Assembly (NCBI RefSeq): GCF_036924525.1
Contig: NZ_JAZHRU010000001.1
Location: 3,935,001 to 3,999,000, forward strand
Length of the DNA: 64,000 nucleotides
Direction: 5' to 3'
Source: Bradyrhizobium sp. AZCC 1719
Lineage (GTDB): Bacteria; Pseudomonadota; Alphaproteobacteria; Rhizobiales; Xanthobacteraceae
Shown in pieces: positions 24,137 to 33,027 of this stretch. A program made the position numbers and the translations under genes. Under the pieces are notes generated by a model, which was not told the origin of the DNA, did no database searches, and saw nothing but the letters and a program-made list of their open reading frames with translations. Position 1 is the stretch's first letter. Every line of letters begins with the position of its first letter.

Positions 24137-24954
24137 GCCACGCTCTCCCGAGGCGCCGGCGTGTCGTCGGGGTCGACGAGGACCTCATCCTCTTCGCCGA
24201 GATAGGCGCGTTTCACATGCGGATCGGCGAGAACGGAAGCGGGATCGCCTTCGGCGATCTTGCGGCCGAAATCCAGCACCATGACGCGGTGGGAAATATC
24301 CATCACCACGCCCATGTCGTGCTCGATCATCATGACGGTCATGCCGAACTCTTCGTTCAGGTCGACGATGTAGCGCGCCATGTCCTCCTTTTCCTCGAAG
24401 TTCATGCCGGCCATCGGCTCGTCGAGCAGAATCAGTTGCGGCTCCAGCGCCATCGCGCGGGCCAGCTCGACGCGCTTGCGCAGGCCGTAGGGCAGGGTGC
24501 CGGCGGTCGCCTTGCGCACCGACTGCAGGTCAAGGAAATCGATGATCTCTTCCACCTTGCGGCGGTGCTCGAGTTCCTCGCGCCGCGCGCCGGTCAGCCA
24601 GTAAAGCGAACCGGTGATAAAATTGTTCTTCAGAAGGTGGTGCCGCCCGACCATGATGTTGTCGAGCACGCTCATGTGGTGGAACAGCGCCAGGTTCTGG
24701 AAAGTGCGGCCGATGCCAAGCTGTGGCCGCGCGTTCGGATTGAGGCCGGTGATATCCTTGCCGCGGTAGAATAGCCGGCCTTCGGTGGGCTTGTAGCGGC
24801 CGGAAATGCAATTGACGATGGAGGTCTTACCGGCGCCGTTCGGGCCAATGATCGAGAACAATTCGCCCTCGTTCACGCCGAACGAGACCTCGGTCAGCGC
24901 ACGGACGCCACCGAAGCGCAGCGACACGCCGCGCACTTCCAACGTATGAGCCAC
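24133..24954 (-). CDS. livG: Branched-chain amino acid-type ABC transporter ATP-binding protein LivG
   Basis: This 273-residue ATPase has Walker A GPNGAGKTS, the LivG-specific RTFQNLALFHHMSVLDNIMVG region, signature LPYGLRKRVELARAM and Walker B LILLDEPMAGMNFEEKEDMA. It is first in the leftward transport operon and couples to fadD by a four-base overlap. The upstream 299-base gap to the divergent Crp/Fnr gene must hold the operon promoter. The final residues include an extra acidic tail (EEDEVLVDPDD) beyond the usual LivG end. Confidence 0.93.
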   Translation of the reverse strand: MAHTLEVRGVSLRFGGVRALTEVSFGVNEGELFSIIGPNGAGKTSIVNCISGRYKPTEGRLFYRGKDITGLNPNARPQLGIGRTFQNLALFHHMSVLDNIMVGRHHLLKNNFITGSLYWLTGARREELEHRRKVEEIIDFLDLQSVRKATAGTLPYGLRKRVELARAMALEPQLILLDEPMAGMNFEEKEDMARYIVDLNEEFGMTVMMIEHDMGVVMDISHRVMVLDFGRKIAEGDPASVLADPHVKRAYLGEEDEVLVDPDDTPAPRESVA

Positions 24955-25212
24955 TCATTCCCTCCAGATAAGGCGCTTGCCGCGCTCTTTATCTATCGTT
25001 CGCAACTGCACCCGCAATCTTACATCCGGGGTGACCTTCCGGCCATCCGACTAACGATGCCGATCACGGCCGGCATCACGCGTGGTAACGCCGCACCCCA
25101 ACCGGTAGCGCCATGGGCACACCCGCCGAGGTGGCCCTCCTTAGGGCAATGCGATAGTTTGAAATGTCTTTTGCCTGACAATTCGTCGGGAAATTTTGCC
25201 AAACTGTACTTC

Positions 25213-25227
25213 TGCTGCAGTGCAGCA
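25213..25227. promoter_or_regulatory. Perfect 15-bp palindrome in the livG/crp-like divergent promoter region
   Basis: TGCTGCA and TGCAGCA flank one central G, 27 bases before the regulator ATG. The position suits an operator for autoregulation by the Crp/Fnr-like protein or for control of the liv operon. Function is inferred only. Confidence 0.45.
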
Positions 25228-25253
25228 AGTGGGGCGCGACGGTCGATGCGATC

Positions 25254-25928
25254 ATGATTGCTGCGGATAACCTCAAGCGTATCGCGGCCTGGTCGCGCGA
25301 ACTGAACGAGCGGGAAATCGAGGTCGCCCGTGCCGGCATCGTCGAGAAATCCTACCGCGCCAACGAGCATATCTTCATGCGCGGCGATCCCTTCGACTAT
25401 TGGACCGGCATCGTCACGGGTCTTGCCCGGATGAGTACGGTGTCGAGCGGGGGCAAGGCCGCGACCTTCGCCGGCCTCACGGCCGGCGCCTGGTTCGGCG
25501 AAGGCTCGGTGCTCAAGGGCGAGCCGCGCCGTTACGACGTGGTGGCATTGCGCGACACCAGGCTGGCGCTGATGGACCGTAGCACCTTCTTTTGGCTGTT
25601 CGAGAACAGCGTCGCGTTCAACCGCTTTCTGGTCCGGCAGCTCAACGAGCGGCTCGGCCAGTTCATCGGAGCGGTGGAACATGGCCGCACGCTCGACGCA
25701 ACCAGCCGCGTTGCGCGTTCCATCGCCTCGCTGTTCAACCCGATTCTCTATCCGGACATGACGCGCCACCTGGAGATCACGCAGGAGGAAATCGGAGCGC
25801 TCTCCGGTATTTCGCGGCAAAACGCCAACCAGTGCCTGAAGCGGCTCGAGAAGGAGGGCTTGCTGCGGCTTGAATATGGCGGCGTCACCATCATCGAACT
25901 CGAACGCTTGCGCCACCATGGCGATTAA
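25254..25928 (+). CDS. Crp/Fnr-family transcriptional regulator
   Basis: This 224-residue protein has an N-terminal cyclic-nucleotide-binding fold (IFMRGDPFDYWTGIVTGLARM, then GAWFGEGSVLKGEPRRYDVVAL) and a C-terminal winged helix with EITQEEIGALSGISRQNANQ as recognition helix region. No Fnr-type N-terminal cysteine cluster is present, so oxygen sensing by an iron-sulfur cluster is unlikely. The glycine-glutamate phosphate-binding site of Crp is partly kept (FGEGS). It is divergent from the liv-fadD operon and probably regulates it in response to an effector. A palindrome sits just upstream of its start. Confidence 0.85.
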   Translation: MIAADNLKRIAAWSRELNEREIEVARAGIVEKSYRANEHIFMRGDPFDYWTGIVTGLARMSTVSSGGKAATFAGLTAGAWFGEGSVLKGEPRRYDVVALRDTRLALMDRSTFFWLFENSVAFNRFLVRQLNERLGQFIGAVEHGRTLDATSRVARSIASLFNPILYPDMTRHLEITQEEIGALSGISRQNANQCLKRLEKEGLLRLEYGGVTIIELERLRHHGD

Positions 25929-26020
25929 GTGCCTAAGAGCCTGATTTCAAACGGCTTTGGCGATAGACTTGGCGCAGGTCGAATGCTATGGCCTGCGCGA
26001 CAAGCGGGTTTGGAGAAGAT

Positions 26021-27106
26021 ATGGCGGCTCAAGATTCACAGCGGCGCGTGGCGCTGATCACCGGCGTCACCGGCCAGGACGGCGCCTACTTGGCCGAATA
26101 TCTGCTCGGCCTCGGCTATGAAGTCCACGGCATCAAGCGGCGGTCGTCCTCGTTCAACACGGCGCGGATCGATCACCTGTACCAGGACCCGCATTCCCGC
26201 AAGGTGCCGTTCCTGCTGCATTACGGCGACATGACCGACTCGACCAACCTGATCCGGCTGATGCAGCAGATCCGGCCGACCGAGATCTACAACCTCGCCG
26301 CCCAGAGCCATGTCGGGGTCAGCTTCGAAAGCCCGGAATACACCGCCAACGCCGACGCCATCGGCGTGCTGCGGCTGTTGGAGGCGATCCGCATTCTCGG
26401 CATGGAGAAGGAGACGCGGTTCTACCAGGCCTCGACCTCGGAGCTCTACGGCCTGGTCCAGGAGGTGCCGCAGAAGGAGACCACGCCGTTCTACCCGCGC
26501 TCGCCTTACGGCGTCGCCAAGCTGTACGGCTACTGGATCACGGTGAACTACCGCGAGGCCTACGGCATGTTTGCCTCGAACGGCATCCTGTTCAACCACG
26601 AGAGCCCGATCCGCGGCGAGACCTTTGTCACCCGCAAGATCACCCGCAGCGTCGCCCGCATCGAGGTTGGCCTCGACGAGGTGCTCTATCTCGGCAACCT
26701 CGAGGCCAAGCGCGACTGGGGCCATGCGCGCGATTATATCGAGGGCATGCACCGGATCCTGCAGGCCGATGCGGCGGACGATTTCGTGCTGGCGACCGGC
26801 GAGACCCGCTCGGTGCGCGAATTCGTCGAACTGGCGTTCGCCGAAGTCGGCCGCCGCATCGAATGGCGCGGCCAGGGCGTCGACGAGACCGGGGTCGACG
26901 CCAAATCCGGCACCACCGTGGTCCGCATCGATCCGGTCTATTTCCGGCCGACCGAAGTCGATCTTCTGGTCGGCGATGCCAGCAAGGCGCGCGAGAAACT
27001 GGGCTGGAAGCCCAAGACGTCGTTCGCCCAGATGGTCAAGGAAATGGTGGCGAACGATCTCGACGAAGCGAAGCGGGAGGTCGCCAATGGCAAGCCTGCC
27101 GTTTGA
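26021..27106 (+). CDS. gmd: GDP-mannose 4,6-dehydratase, copy B
   Basis: This 361-residue enzyme has the same motifs as copy A ([25 protein letters not shown]) and starts at an ATG with a GGAGAA ribosome site; a frame 33 bases longer is less likely. It makes the 4-keto-6-deoxy intermediate for GDP-L-fucose or GDP-rhamnose. Its end overlaps the start of fcl by 20 bases, so this is the complete gmd-fcl operon, and manC for GDP-mannose lies at 44443. Nearly identical to copy A at 10204 in inverted orientation. Confidence 0.95.
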   Translation: MAAQDSQRRVALITGVTGQDGAYLAEYLLGLGYEVHGIKRRSSSFNTARIDHLYQDPHSRKVPFLLHYGDMTDSTNLIRLMQQIRPTEIYNLAAQSHVGVSFESPEYTANADAIGVLRLLEAIRILGMEKETRFYQASTSELYGLVQEVPQKETTPFYPRSPYGVAKLYGYWITVNYREAYGMFASNGILFNHESPIRGETFVTRKITRSVARIEVGLDEVLYLGNLEAKRDWGHARDYIEGMHRILQADAADDFVLATGETRSVREFVELAFAEVGRRIEWRGQGVDETGVDAKSGTTVVRIDPVYFRPTEVDLLVGDASKAREKLGWKPKTSFAQMVKEMVANDLDEAKREVANGKPAV

Positions 27107-27338
27107 GCTGACGGGCAAGACCGTCTACGTCGCCGGCCACCGCGGCATGGTCGGCGCCGCGCTGGTGCGCCGGCTGGCGCGGGAAGACGTCGAACTGCTG
27201 ACGACGCCCCGCAATGAGGTCGATCTGCGCGATCAGGCCGCGGTCAACCGCTGGTTTGCCGCCAACCGGCCCCAGGCGGTGTTTCTGGCGGCCGCCAAGG
27301 TCGGCGGCATCGTCGCCAACAACACCCTGCGCGCCGAA
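26048..27338 (+). repeat. Large inverted duplication, arm B (gmd plus fcl start)
   Basis: This is the intact arm of the inverted duplication whose other arm lies at 10125-11262. It carries the 150-bp segment of fcl that arm A lacks, bounded by the GGTCGGCG repeats. The arms are separated by about 14.8 kb, long enough for homologous recombination to flip the intervening DNA. Confidence 0.85.
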
Positions 27339-28040
27339 TTCCTCTACGACAATCTGGCGATTGCAGCGAACGTGATCCATGCCGCGCATGTCTACGGCGC
27401 CGAGAAGCTGATGTTCCTGGGCTCCTCCTGCATCTATCCCAAGCTGGCGCCGCAGCCGCTGCGCGAGGATTCCATGCTGACCGGCCCGCTGGAGCCGACC
27501 AACGAACCCTATGCGATTGCCAAGATCGCCGGCATCAAGATGGTGGAGGCCTATCGCAGCCAGTACGGCGCCGACTTCATCAATGTGATGCCGACCAATC
27601 TGTACGGAAGCGGCGACAATTATCATCCCGAATACAGCCACGTCGTCGCCGCCCTGATCCGCCGCTTTCACGAGGCCAAGGTTTCTGGCGCGAAGGAGGT
27701 CGTGGTCTGGGGCACAGGCACGCCGCGGCGCGAATTCCTCTATGTCGACGACCTGGCGGACGCCTGCATCCATCTGATGAAGACCTATTCGGAGAGCGAG
27801 CTGGTCAATATCGGCACCGGCGAGGACATCACGATCGCCGAATTCGCCCGCGTGGTCGCGGCGACGGTCGGCTACAGCGGCGAGATCGGTTTTGATGCCT
27901 CGCGCCCCGACGGCACCCCGCGCAAGCTGCTCGATGTCAGCCGCTTGGCAAAACTCGGCTGGCGCGCCAGCACGAAGCTCGAGGACGGCATCCGGCTCGC
28001 CTACCAGGCTTATCTCAGCGAGCACTCAATGACGCAGTAG
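27087..28040 (+). CDS. fcl: GDP-L-fucose synthase
   Basis: This 317-residue epimerase-reductase has [15 protein letters not shown] for [17 protein letters not shown], the catalytic serine in [11 protein letters not shown], and [14 protein letters not shown] with the Tyr/Lys pair. It converts GDP-4-keto-6-deoxymannose to GDP-L-fucose. The ATG lies within the end of gmd (20-base overlap). A strong terminator begins 20 bases after the stop. GDP-fucose would serve the O-antigen or exopolysaccharide built by the region 31-46 kb. Confidence 0.95.
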   Translation: MASLPFELTGKTVYVAGHRGMVGAALVRRLAREDVELLTTPRNEVDLRDQAAVNRWFAANRPQAVFLAAAKVGGIVANNTLRAEFLYDNLAIAANVIHAAHVYGAEKLMFLGSSCIYPKLAPQPLREDSMLTGPLEPTNEPYAIAKIAGIKMVEAYRSQYGADFINVMPTNLYGSGDNYHPEYSHVVAALIRRFHEAKVSGAKEVVVWGTGTPRREFLYVDDLADACIHLMKTYSESELVNIGTGEDITIAEFARVVAATVGYSGEIGFDASRPDGTPRKLLDVSRLAKLGWRASTKLEDGIRLAYQAYLSEHSMTQ

Positions 28041-28060
28041 AAATAGGCCTTCCTGCAATA

Positions 28061-28090
28061 AAAAAGCCCCGGATGTATCCGGGGCTTTTT
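28061..28090. terminator. Bidirectional rho-independent terminator
   Basis: A perfect 13-bp stem (AAAAAGCCCCGGA / TCCGGGGCTTTTT) with a four-base loop is flanked by A and T tracts. It lies between the converging fcl and fumarylacetoacetate-hydrolase-family genes and can end both transcripts. Confidence 0.92.
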
Positions 28091-28111
28091 GCTGTCGTAA
28101 GTATCGTCGGC

Positions 28112-28813
28112 TTATTCCGGCTTGCCGATATTCACCTTCAGCGTGCCGACGCCGTCGACGCCGCACTCGATCTTGTCGCCGGGATTGAGCTGCGAGACTC
28201 CAGCCGGTGTGCCGGTCATGATGATGTCGCCGGCGGCGAGTTTCACCTGCTGCGAGAGCTGCCAGATGATTTCGGGCACGCTCCAGATCAGTTCGGTGAG
28301 GTCGCCCTTCTGCGTTTCCTTGCCGTTGACCGTCAGCCAGATCTTGCCCTTGGCGGGATGGCCGATCTTGGATGCGGGCTGGATAGCGGAGCAGGGCGCG
28401 GAATAGTCGAAGGACTTTCCGACTTCCCACGGCCGCTCCTTCTTGCGCGAGGCGATCTGCAGGTCGCGGCGGGTGAGGTCGATACCGACGGCGTAGCCGT
28501 AGACATGATCGAGCGCCTTGTCGGCCGGGATGTTGAGGCCGCCGCTCTTCATCGCGACGATCAGTTCGACTTCGTGATGCAGGTCCTTGGTCAGCGGCGG
28601 ATAGGGAATTGTGGCGCCGTCGGGCACCAGCATGTCGGCGTGCTTGGCGAAGAAGAACGGCGGCGCGCGCTCGTCATTGCCCATCTCGCGGATGTGCTCG
28701 AGATAGTTGCGCCCGACGCACCAGATGCGGCGAACCGGATAGGAGCCGGTCTCGCCGACGACGGGAAGCGTGGGCTGCGGGGCTGCTGATATGACGTAGG
28801 AGGCTGCGGTCAT
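28112..28813 (-). CDS. Fumarylacetoacetate hydrolase-family protein (fumarylpyruvate hydrolase-like)
   Basis: This 233-residue enzyme has the FAH core: RRIWCVGRNYLEHIREMGN, FFAKHADML, the metal-binding HHEVELIVAM and GYAVGIDLTRRDLQ, then IIMTGTPAGVSQL. Members hydrolyse C-C bonds in acylpyruvates or decarboxylate them in aromatic catabolism. The length matches the NagK/YcgM group. No other pathway gene is adjacent, so the substrate is open. It converges with fcl across a shared terminator and is followed upstream by a palindromic repeat. Confidence 0.85.
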   Translation of the reverse strand: MTAASYVISAAPQPTLPVVGETGSYPVRRIWCVGRNYLEHIREMGNDERAPPFFFAKHADMLVPDGATIPYPPLTKDLHHEVELIVAMKSGGLNIPADKALDHVYGYAVGIDLTRRDLQIASRKKERPWEVGKSFDYSAPCSAIQPASKIGHPAKGKIWLTVNGKETQKGDLTELIWSVPEIIWQLSQQVKLAAGDIIMTGTPAGVSQLNPGDKIECGVDGVGTLKVNIGKPE

Positions 28814-28857
28814 GAAAAGTGTCTCGGGTTACGGTGGAAATCTGGAGTCTTCTAGTT

Positions 28858-28906
28858 GAGCATGATCTTTTCGGAAAACCGGTGCCCACTTTTCCGGATC
28901 ATGCTC
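28858..28906. repeat. Short palindromic intergenic repeat (GAGCATGATC type)
   Basis: GAGCATGATC and GATCATGCTC form the ends, with GGAAAA and TTTTCC inside. The same type recurs at 53122-53196, with different central sequence. Confidence 0.8.
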
Positions 28907-28912
28907 TAGCTT

Positions 28913-30733
28913 TTACGCGGTTGCGCTGATCGGCGCCAGACTGGGCGGACCGGCTTCGCGCTGCTGCAGGCGGAAGAAGGAGGCATAGCGCCCGCCGCGG
29001 CGCAGCAAATCGTCATGCTGGCCGCGTTCGACGATCTCGCCGGCCTCGACCACCAGGATGGCATCGGCATGCATGATGGTGTGCAGGCGGTGGGCGATCA
29101 CGATGGTGGTGCGGTTCTGGCAAAGATGCTCGATCGCCTCCTGCACGGCTTTCTCGGATTCGGAATCGAGCGCTGCGGTCGCCTCATCCAGCAGGATGAT
29201 CGGCGCGTTCTTGATCAGCGCCCGGGCCACTGCGATGCGCTGGCGCTGGCCGCCGGATAGCTGCGTGCCGTGCTCGCCGACCGGCGTGTCGTAGCCGAGC
29301 GGAAAGCCCATGATGAAATCGTGCGCGCAGGCCGCCTTCGCGGCCGCCACGATCTCGTCCTGGCTGGCGCCTTCCTTGCCGAAGGCGATGTTGGCGCCGA
29401 TGGTGTCGCGGAACAGATAGACGTCCTGGCCGACATAGGCGGTCTGCCGCCGCAGCGATTGCCGCGACACGCTGGAAATGTTCTGGCCGTCGACCAGGAT
29501 TTCGCCTTGGTTCACCTCGTAGAGCCGCAGCAGCAGCGCGAGCACGGTGGACTTGCCGCCGCCGGAAGGGCCGACGAGCGCGGTGGTCTTGCCGGGCTCG
29601 GCGACGAAGCTCATGCGATTGAGGACCGGCTCGCCTGGCCGGTAGCCGAAGGTCACGTCGCGGAACTCGACCCGCGCGTCAGTGAGTTTCAGCGTCGGCT
29701 TGTCACTGTCGTCAGGCTCGCTCGGTGGGGTGTCGACGATTTCGAGCAGCTTGCGCGCGCCGATCAGGTTGCTGTTGAGCTCGATGTTGAGCCGCGCCAG
29801 CCGCTTGGCCGGCTCATAGGCCAATAGGAACGCGGTCAGGAATGAAAAGAACTGGCCGGGCGAAGCGCCCATCGCGACCACGCGATAGCCGCCATACATC
29901 AGGCCGCCCGCGATCGCGAAGCCGCCGAGGGTTTCCATCAATGGGCTGGAGCGGTTGGAAACGCGCGCCATCTTGTTGGCGTTGCGCTCGACCGCGGCGA
30001 TACTGGCGTCGATCCGTTCGCGCATCGCCTGTTCGAGCGTAAAGGCTTTCACGGTGCGGATGCCCTGCAGCGATTCCTGCATCGTCTCCATGATGTCGGC
30101 GGTGCCGGAGAACTGGTTGTGTGCAAGACCCTTGATGCGCTTCACCAGCTTGCGCAGCACGATCATCGCCGGCGGCGCCACCGCAAAACCGAGCAGCGCC
30201 ATCAGGGGATCGGTCATCACCATGACGACAACGAGCGCGATCAGCGACAGCAGATCGCGGCCGATGGCGTTGATCAGGAGATTGAGCACCTGCGTCACCG
30301 CGGTGGCGCCAGCAGTGAGCCGCGCCAGGAATTCCGATGAATGCCGCTCGGAGAAGAACGCGATGTTTTCGCTCATCAGCTTGGCAAACAGCCGGCGCTG
30401 GTTATTTGCGAGGATCGCATTGCCGATCTGCGACAGGATCACGGTGTGCCCGTAGGTCGCCGCACCCTTGATCGTAAAGATGACGACGGTGACCAGCGAC
30501 AAGAGCGCAATCCCGCGCACATCCTTGTCGACATAGGCCTTGTTGATGACCTCGCCGAGCAGGTAGGCGGAACCCGCGGTTGTCACCGCCGCTAATCCCA
30601 TCAGCGAAAAGGCGAGCAGATAGCGCCGCCAGTAGGCGAGCCCCTGTTCAGCGACGAGGCGCCGAATCAGGATCGCCGCACCATATGGGTCGTCGGTGAT
30701 TTTCTTCGGAGTTTCTGTAGGAAGTTCGGTCAT
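28913..30733 (-). CDS. MsbA-like ABC exporter (fused membrane and ATPase domains)
   Basis: This 606-residue half transporter has six helices in the first 330 residues and an ATPase with Walker A GPSGGGKST, Q-loop YVGQDVYLF, signature LSGGQRQR, Walker B IILLDEATAALDSE and H-loop IAHRL. This is the architecture of lipid A flippase MsbA and of other lipid or polysaccharide exporters. It stands alone beside an LPS region, so export of lipid A-core or another envelope lipid is likely but unproven. It is followed at lower coordinates by a palindromic repeat. Bradyrhizobial genomes usually carry several such genes, so this may not be the essential msbA. Confidence 0.85.
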   Translation of the reverse strand: MTELPTETPKKITDDPYGAAILIRRLVAEQGLAYWRRYLLAFSLMGLAAVTTAGSAYLLGEVINKAYVDKDVRGIALLSLVTVVIFTIKGAATYGHTVILSQIGNAILANNQRRLFAKLMSENIAFFSERHSSEFLARLTAGATAVTQVLNLLINAIGRDLLSLIALVVVMVMTDPLMALLGFAVAPPAMIVLRKLVKRIKGLAHNQFSGTADIMETMQESLQGIRTVKAFTLEQAMRERIDASIAAVERNANKMARVSNRSSPLMETLGGFAIAGGLMYGGYRVVAMGASPGQFFSFLTAFLLAYEPAKRLARLNIELNSNLIGARKLLEIVDTPPSEPDDSDKPTLKLTDARVEFRDVTFGYRPGEPVLNRMSFVAEPGKTTALVGPSGGGKSTVLALLLRLYEVNQGEILVDGQNISSVSRQSLRRQTAYVGQDVYLFRDTIGANIAFGKEGASQDEIVAAAKAACAHDFIMGFPLGYDTPVGEHGTQLSGGQRQRIAVARALIKNAPIILLDEATAALDSESEKAVQEAIEHLCQNRTTIVIAHRLHTIMHADAILVVEAGEIVERGQHDDLLRRGGRYASFFRLQQREAGPPSLAPISATA

Positions 30734-30837
30734 CCGCGTTCCATTGACGGCGCCTGGATAGCCCGGCGCGTCAGGGCTGCTGCGATGCCTCCTTGCCTGC
30801 GAAAGCGAGCTTTTTCAAGCCCAATAAGCGCTTGGTT

Positions 30838-31851
30838 TCAGGCCGATTCCGCGTGCTGCGGAAGGCCGCCGCGTTCGCTGAACAACCTCTTTTCCCAGGT
30901 CAGCGCGTGGCCGGCGATGGTTTCGAGATTGTCGAATTGCGGCGTCCACTCCAGCGTTGAGCGAATGCGGCTGGTATCGGCAACCATGGTCACGATGTCG
31001 CCGGGCCGGCGTGGCGCATATTGAACCGCGAAATTGCGCATCGAGACGCGGCGGACGGCCTCGATGGTTTCCAGCACCGAGTAGCCGCGGCCGTAGCCGC
31101 AGTTCAGCGTGATGGAGCTTCCGCCGCCTCGCAGGTACGACAGCGCGGCGCGATGGGCTTCCGCGAGATCGCTGACATGGATGAAATCGCGGATGCAGCT
31201 TCCGTCCGGCGTCGGGTAGTCGGTTCCGTACACGTCGACCTTGGCGCGCTGCCCGGTGGCGGCTTCGACCGCAATCTTGAGCAGATGCGTCGCGCCGACG
31301 GTCGAGAGGCCGCAACGGCCGTTCGGATCGGCGCCGGCGACGTTGAAATAGCGCAACACGACATACTGCATGTCGTGCGCACTGGCGACGTCATGCAGCA
31401 TGATTTCGGTCATCAGCTTGGAGGAGCCGTAAGGCGACATCGGCCGCGTCGGCGCCTGTTCCGGCACCGGCACCTGGTCCGGATTGCCGTACACGGCAGC
31501 CGTCGACGAAAAGATGAAGCGGCCGACTCCGCCCTTCACCGCTGAGTTCAAGAGGCTGCGGGTCGTCATGGTGTTGTTGCGGTAATAGCCGAGCGGATCC
31601 CGCATCGAATCCGGCACTACAACGGAGCCCGCGAAATGAATGATGCTCTCGACGCGGTGCTGGGCGATCACGCCCTCGACGAGGTTTTCGTCGCCGGCGT
31701 CGCCGATGAACAGCGGCACGGGGCGGGGCAAAAGTGAGGAAAATCCGGTGGACAGGTTGTCGATCACGACGACGCTTTCGCCGGCGTCCACCAGCGCATG
31801 AACCGTATGACTTCCGATATAGCCGGCACCACCGGTGACGAGCACGGTCAT
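30838..31851 (-). CDS. galE: UDP-glucose 4-epimerase
   Basis: This 337-residue protein has GGAGYIGSHTVHALVDAG, the catalytic serine in IFSSTAAVYG and YGSSKLMTEIML with Tyr/Lys; the late YAPRRPGDIVTMVAD is a GalE hallmark. It interconverts UDP-glucose and UDP-galactose in the cytoplasm, providing galactose for surface polysaccharides. The ATG at 31851 directly precedes VLVTGGAGYIGS as expected. It is divergent from the LpcC-like gene. Confidence 0.92.
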   Translation of the reverse strand: MTVLVTGGAGYIGSHTVHALVDAGESVVVIDNLSTGFSSLLPRPVPLFIGDAGDENLVEGVIAQHRVESIIHFAGSVVVPDSMRDPLGYYRNNTMTTRSLLNSAVKGGVGRFIFSSTAAVYGNPDQVPVPEQAPTRPMSPYGSSKLMTEIMLHDVASAHDMQYVVLRYFNVAGADPNGRCGLSTVGATHLLKIAVEAATGQRAKVDVYGTDYPTPDGSCIRDFIHVSDLAEAHRAALSYLRGGGSSITLNCGYGRGYSVLETIEAVRRVSMRNFAVQYAPRRPGDIVTMVADTSRIRSTLEWTPQFDNLETIAGHALTWEKRLFSERGGLPQHAESA

Positions 31852-31980
31852 GGGTCACCTCTCCCGATTTATTTGCGGGCGATGCTAGGGGGCTCGCGGT
31901 GAAGAGGGGGTTTCGGCACAGGCCGAACTGGCCACTATGCTTAATGTTGCGTATAGGAACTGGCCGAAACGGAGCCGGAC

Positions 31981-33027
31981 GTGCCGATCGAGAACAATTT
32001 GGCCAGTGATCTGCAACTGATCGTGCCGAATCTGCACAGGCGCTATTCGGGCGTCACGGCGACCAACCGGATGGTGGCGCCGAAGCTTGCGCAGATGTTC
32101 CGCGCAGCATGGCTCGGGCCACACGCGCCCGACGGCATCGCGCGGATGGGTTTTGCGGATCTGTTAAAACTCTGGCGGCATCGCAACTCCCTGATCTGGC
32201 ACGCGCGACGCAACGACGAGATGATTGTCGGCGTCTTGCTGCGTGCGCTCGGCTGGCCGCTGAAACTGGTCTTCACCTCGGCGGCGCAGCGGCATCACAC
32301 CTGGCTGACGCGCTGGCTGATCCGGCAGATGGATGCCGTGATCGCGACCTCCGAATTGTCGGCGTCGTTCCTCAAGCGCGAGGCGACGGTGGTGATGCAC
32401 GGCGTCGATACGATGCGCTATGCGCCGCCGGCCGACCGCGCGGCGGCGTTTGCCGAGGCGAACCTGCCGGGACATTACGCGATCGGCTGCTTCGGCCGGG
32501 TGCGCGCGCAAAAAGGCACGGATGTTTTTGTCGAGGCGATGTGCCGGCTGTTGCCGCACTATCCCGATTTCACCGCTGTCATCGTCGGCGCGGTCGTGCC
32601 AGAGCAGCAGGGTTTTGCCGACGGCTTGAAACGGCAGATCGAGGTGGCCGGGCTGCAATCGCGCATCGTCATCACGGGCGAGCTCGAAATCGAGGAAGTG
32701 CAGCGCTGGTATCCGCGGCTGACGATCTACGCCTTCACCTCGCGCAACGAAGGCTTTGGCCTGACGCTGATCGAGGCGATGGCGGCAGGTGCGGCGCTGG
32801 TGGCGGCGCGGGCAGGCGCAGCCGAATTCGTGGTTGAGGATGGCGTGACCGGCGTGCTGACGCCGCCGGGCGACGTCAATGCGCTGGTTGCCGCATTGGA
32901 GCCGCTGATGCGCGATCCGGTCTCGGCGCATGCGATGGGCGAACGCGCGCGTGCGCGTGTGCTGCAAAAGTTCAGCCTCGATGCCGAGGCGAATGCGATC
33001 GCCGCGGTCTATCGGACGCTCGGCTGA
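31981..33027 (+). CDS. lpcC: LpcC-like GT4 mannosyltransferase of the LPS inner core
   Basis: This 348-residue GT-B enzyme has the LpcC N-terminal hallmark LIVPNLHRRYSGVTAT, IWHARRNDEM, VMHGVDTMRY and the donor site FTSRNEGFGLTLIEAMAAG. In Rhizobium, LpcC adds mannose to Kdo from GDP-mannose. The GTG start is supported by GGAG six bases upstream; the next in-frame ATG would remove the conserved N-terminus. The 3' end overlaps the convergent WaaF-like gene by 19 bases. GDP-mannose would come from manC at 44443. Confidence 0.87.
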   Translation: MPIENNLASDLQLIVPNLHRRYSGVTATNRMVAPKLAQMFRAAWLGPHAPDGIARMGFADLLKLWRHRNSLIWHARRNDEMIVGVLLRALGWPLKLVFTSAAQRHHTWLTRWLIRQMDAVIATSELSASFLKREATVVMHGVDTMRYAPPADRAAAFAEANLPGHYAIGCFGRVRAQKGTDVFVEAMCRLLPHYPDFTAVIVGAVVPEQQGFADGLKRQIEVAGLQSRIVITGELEIEEVQRWYPRLTIYAFTSRNEGFGLTLIEAMAAGAALVAARAGAAEFVVEDGVTGVLTPPGDVNALVAALEPLMRDPVSAHAMGERARARVLQKFSLDAEANAIAAVYRTLG

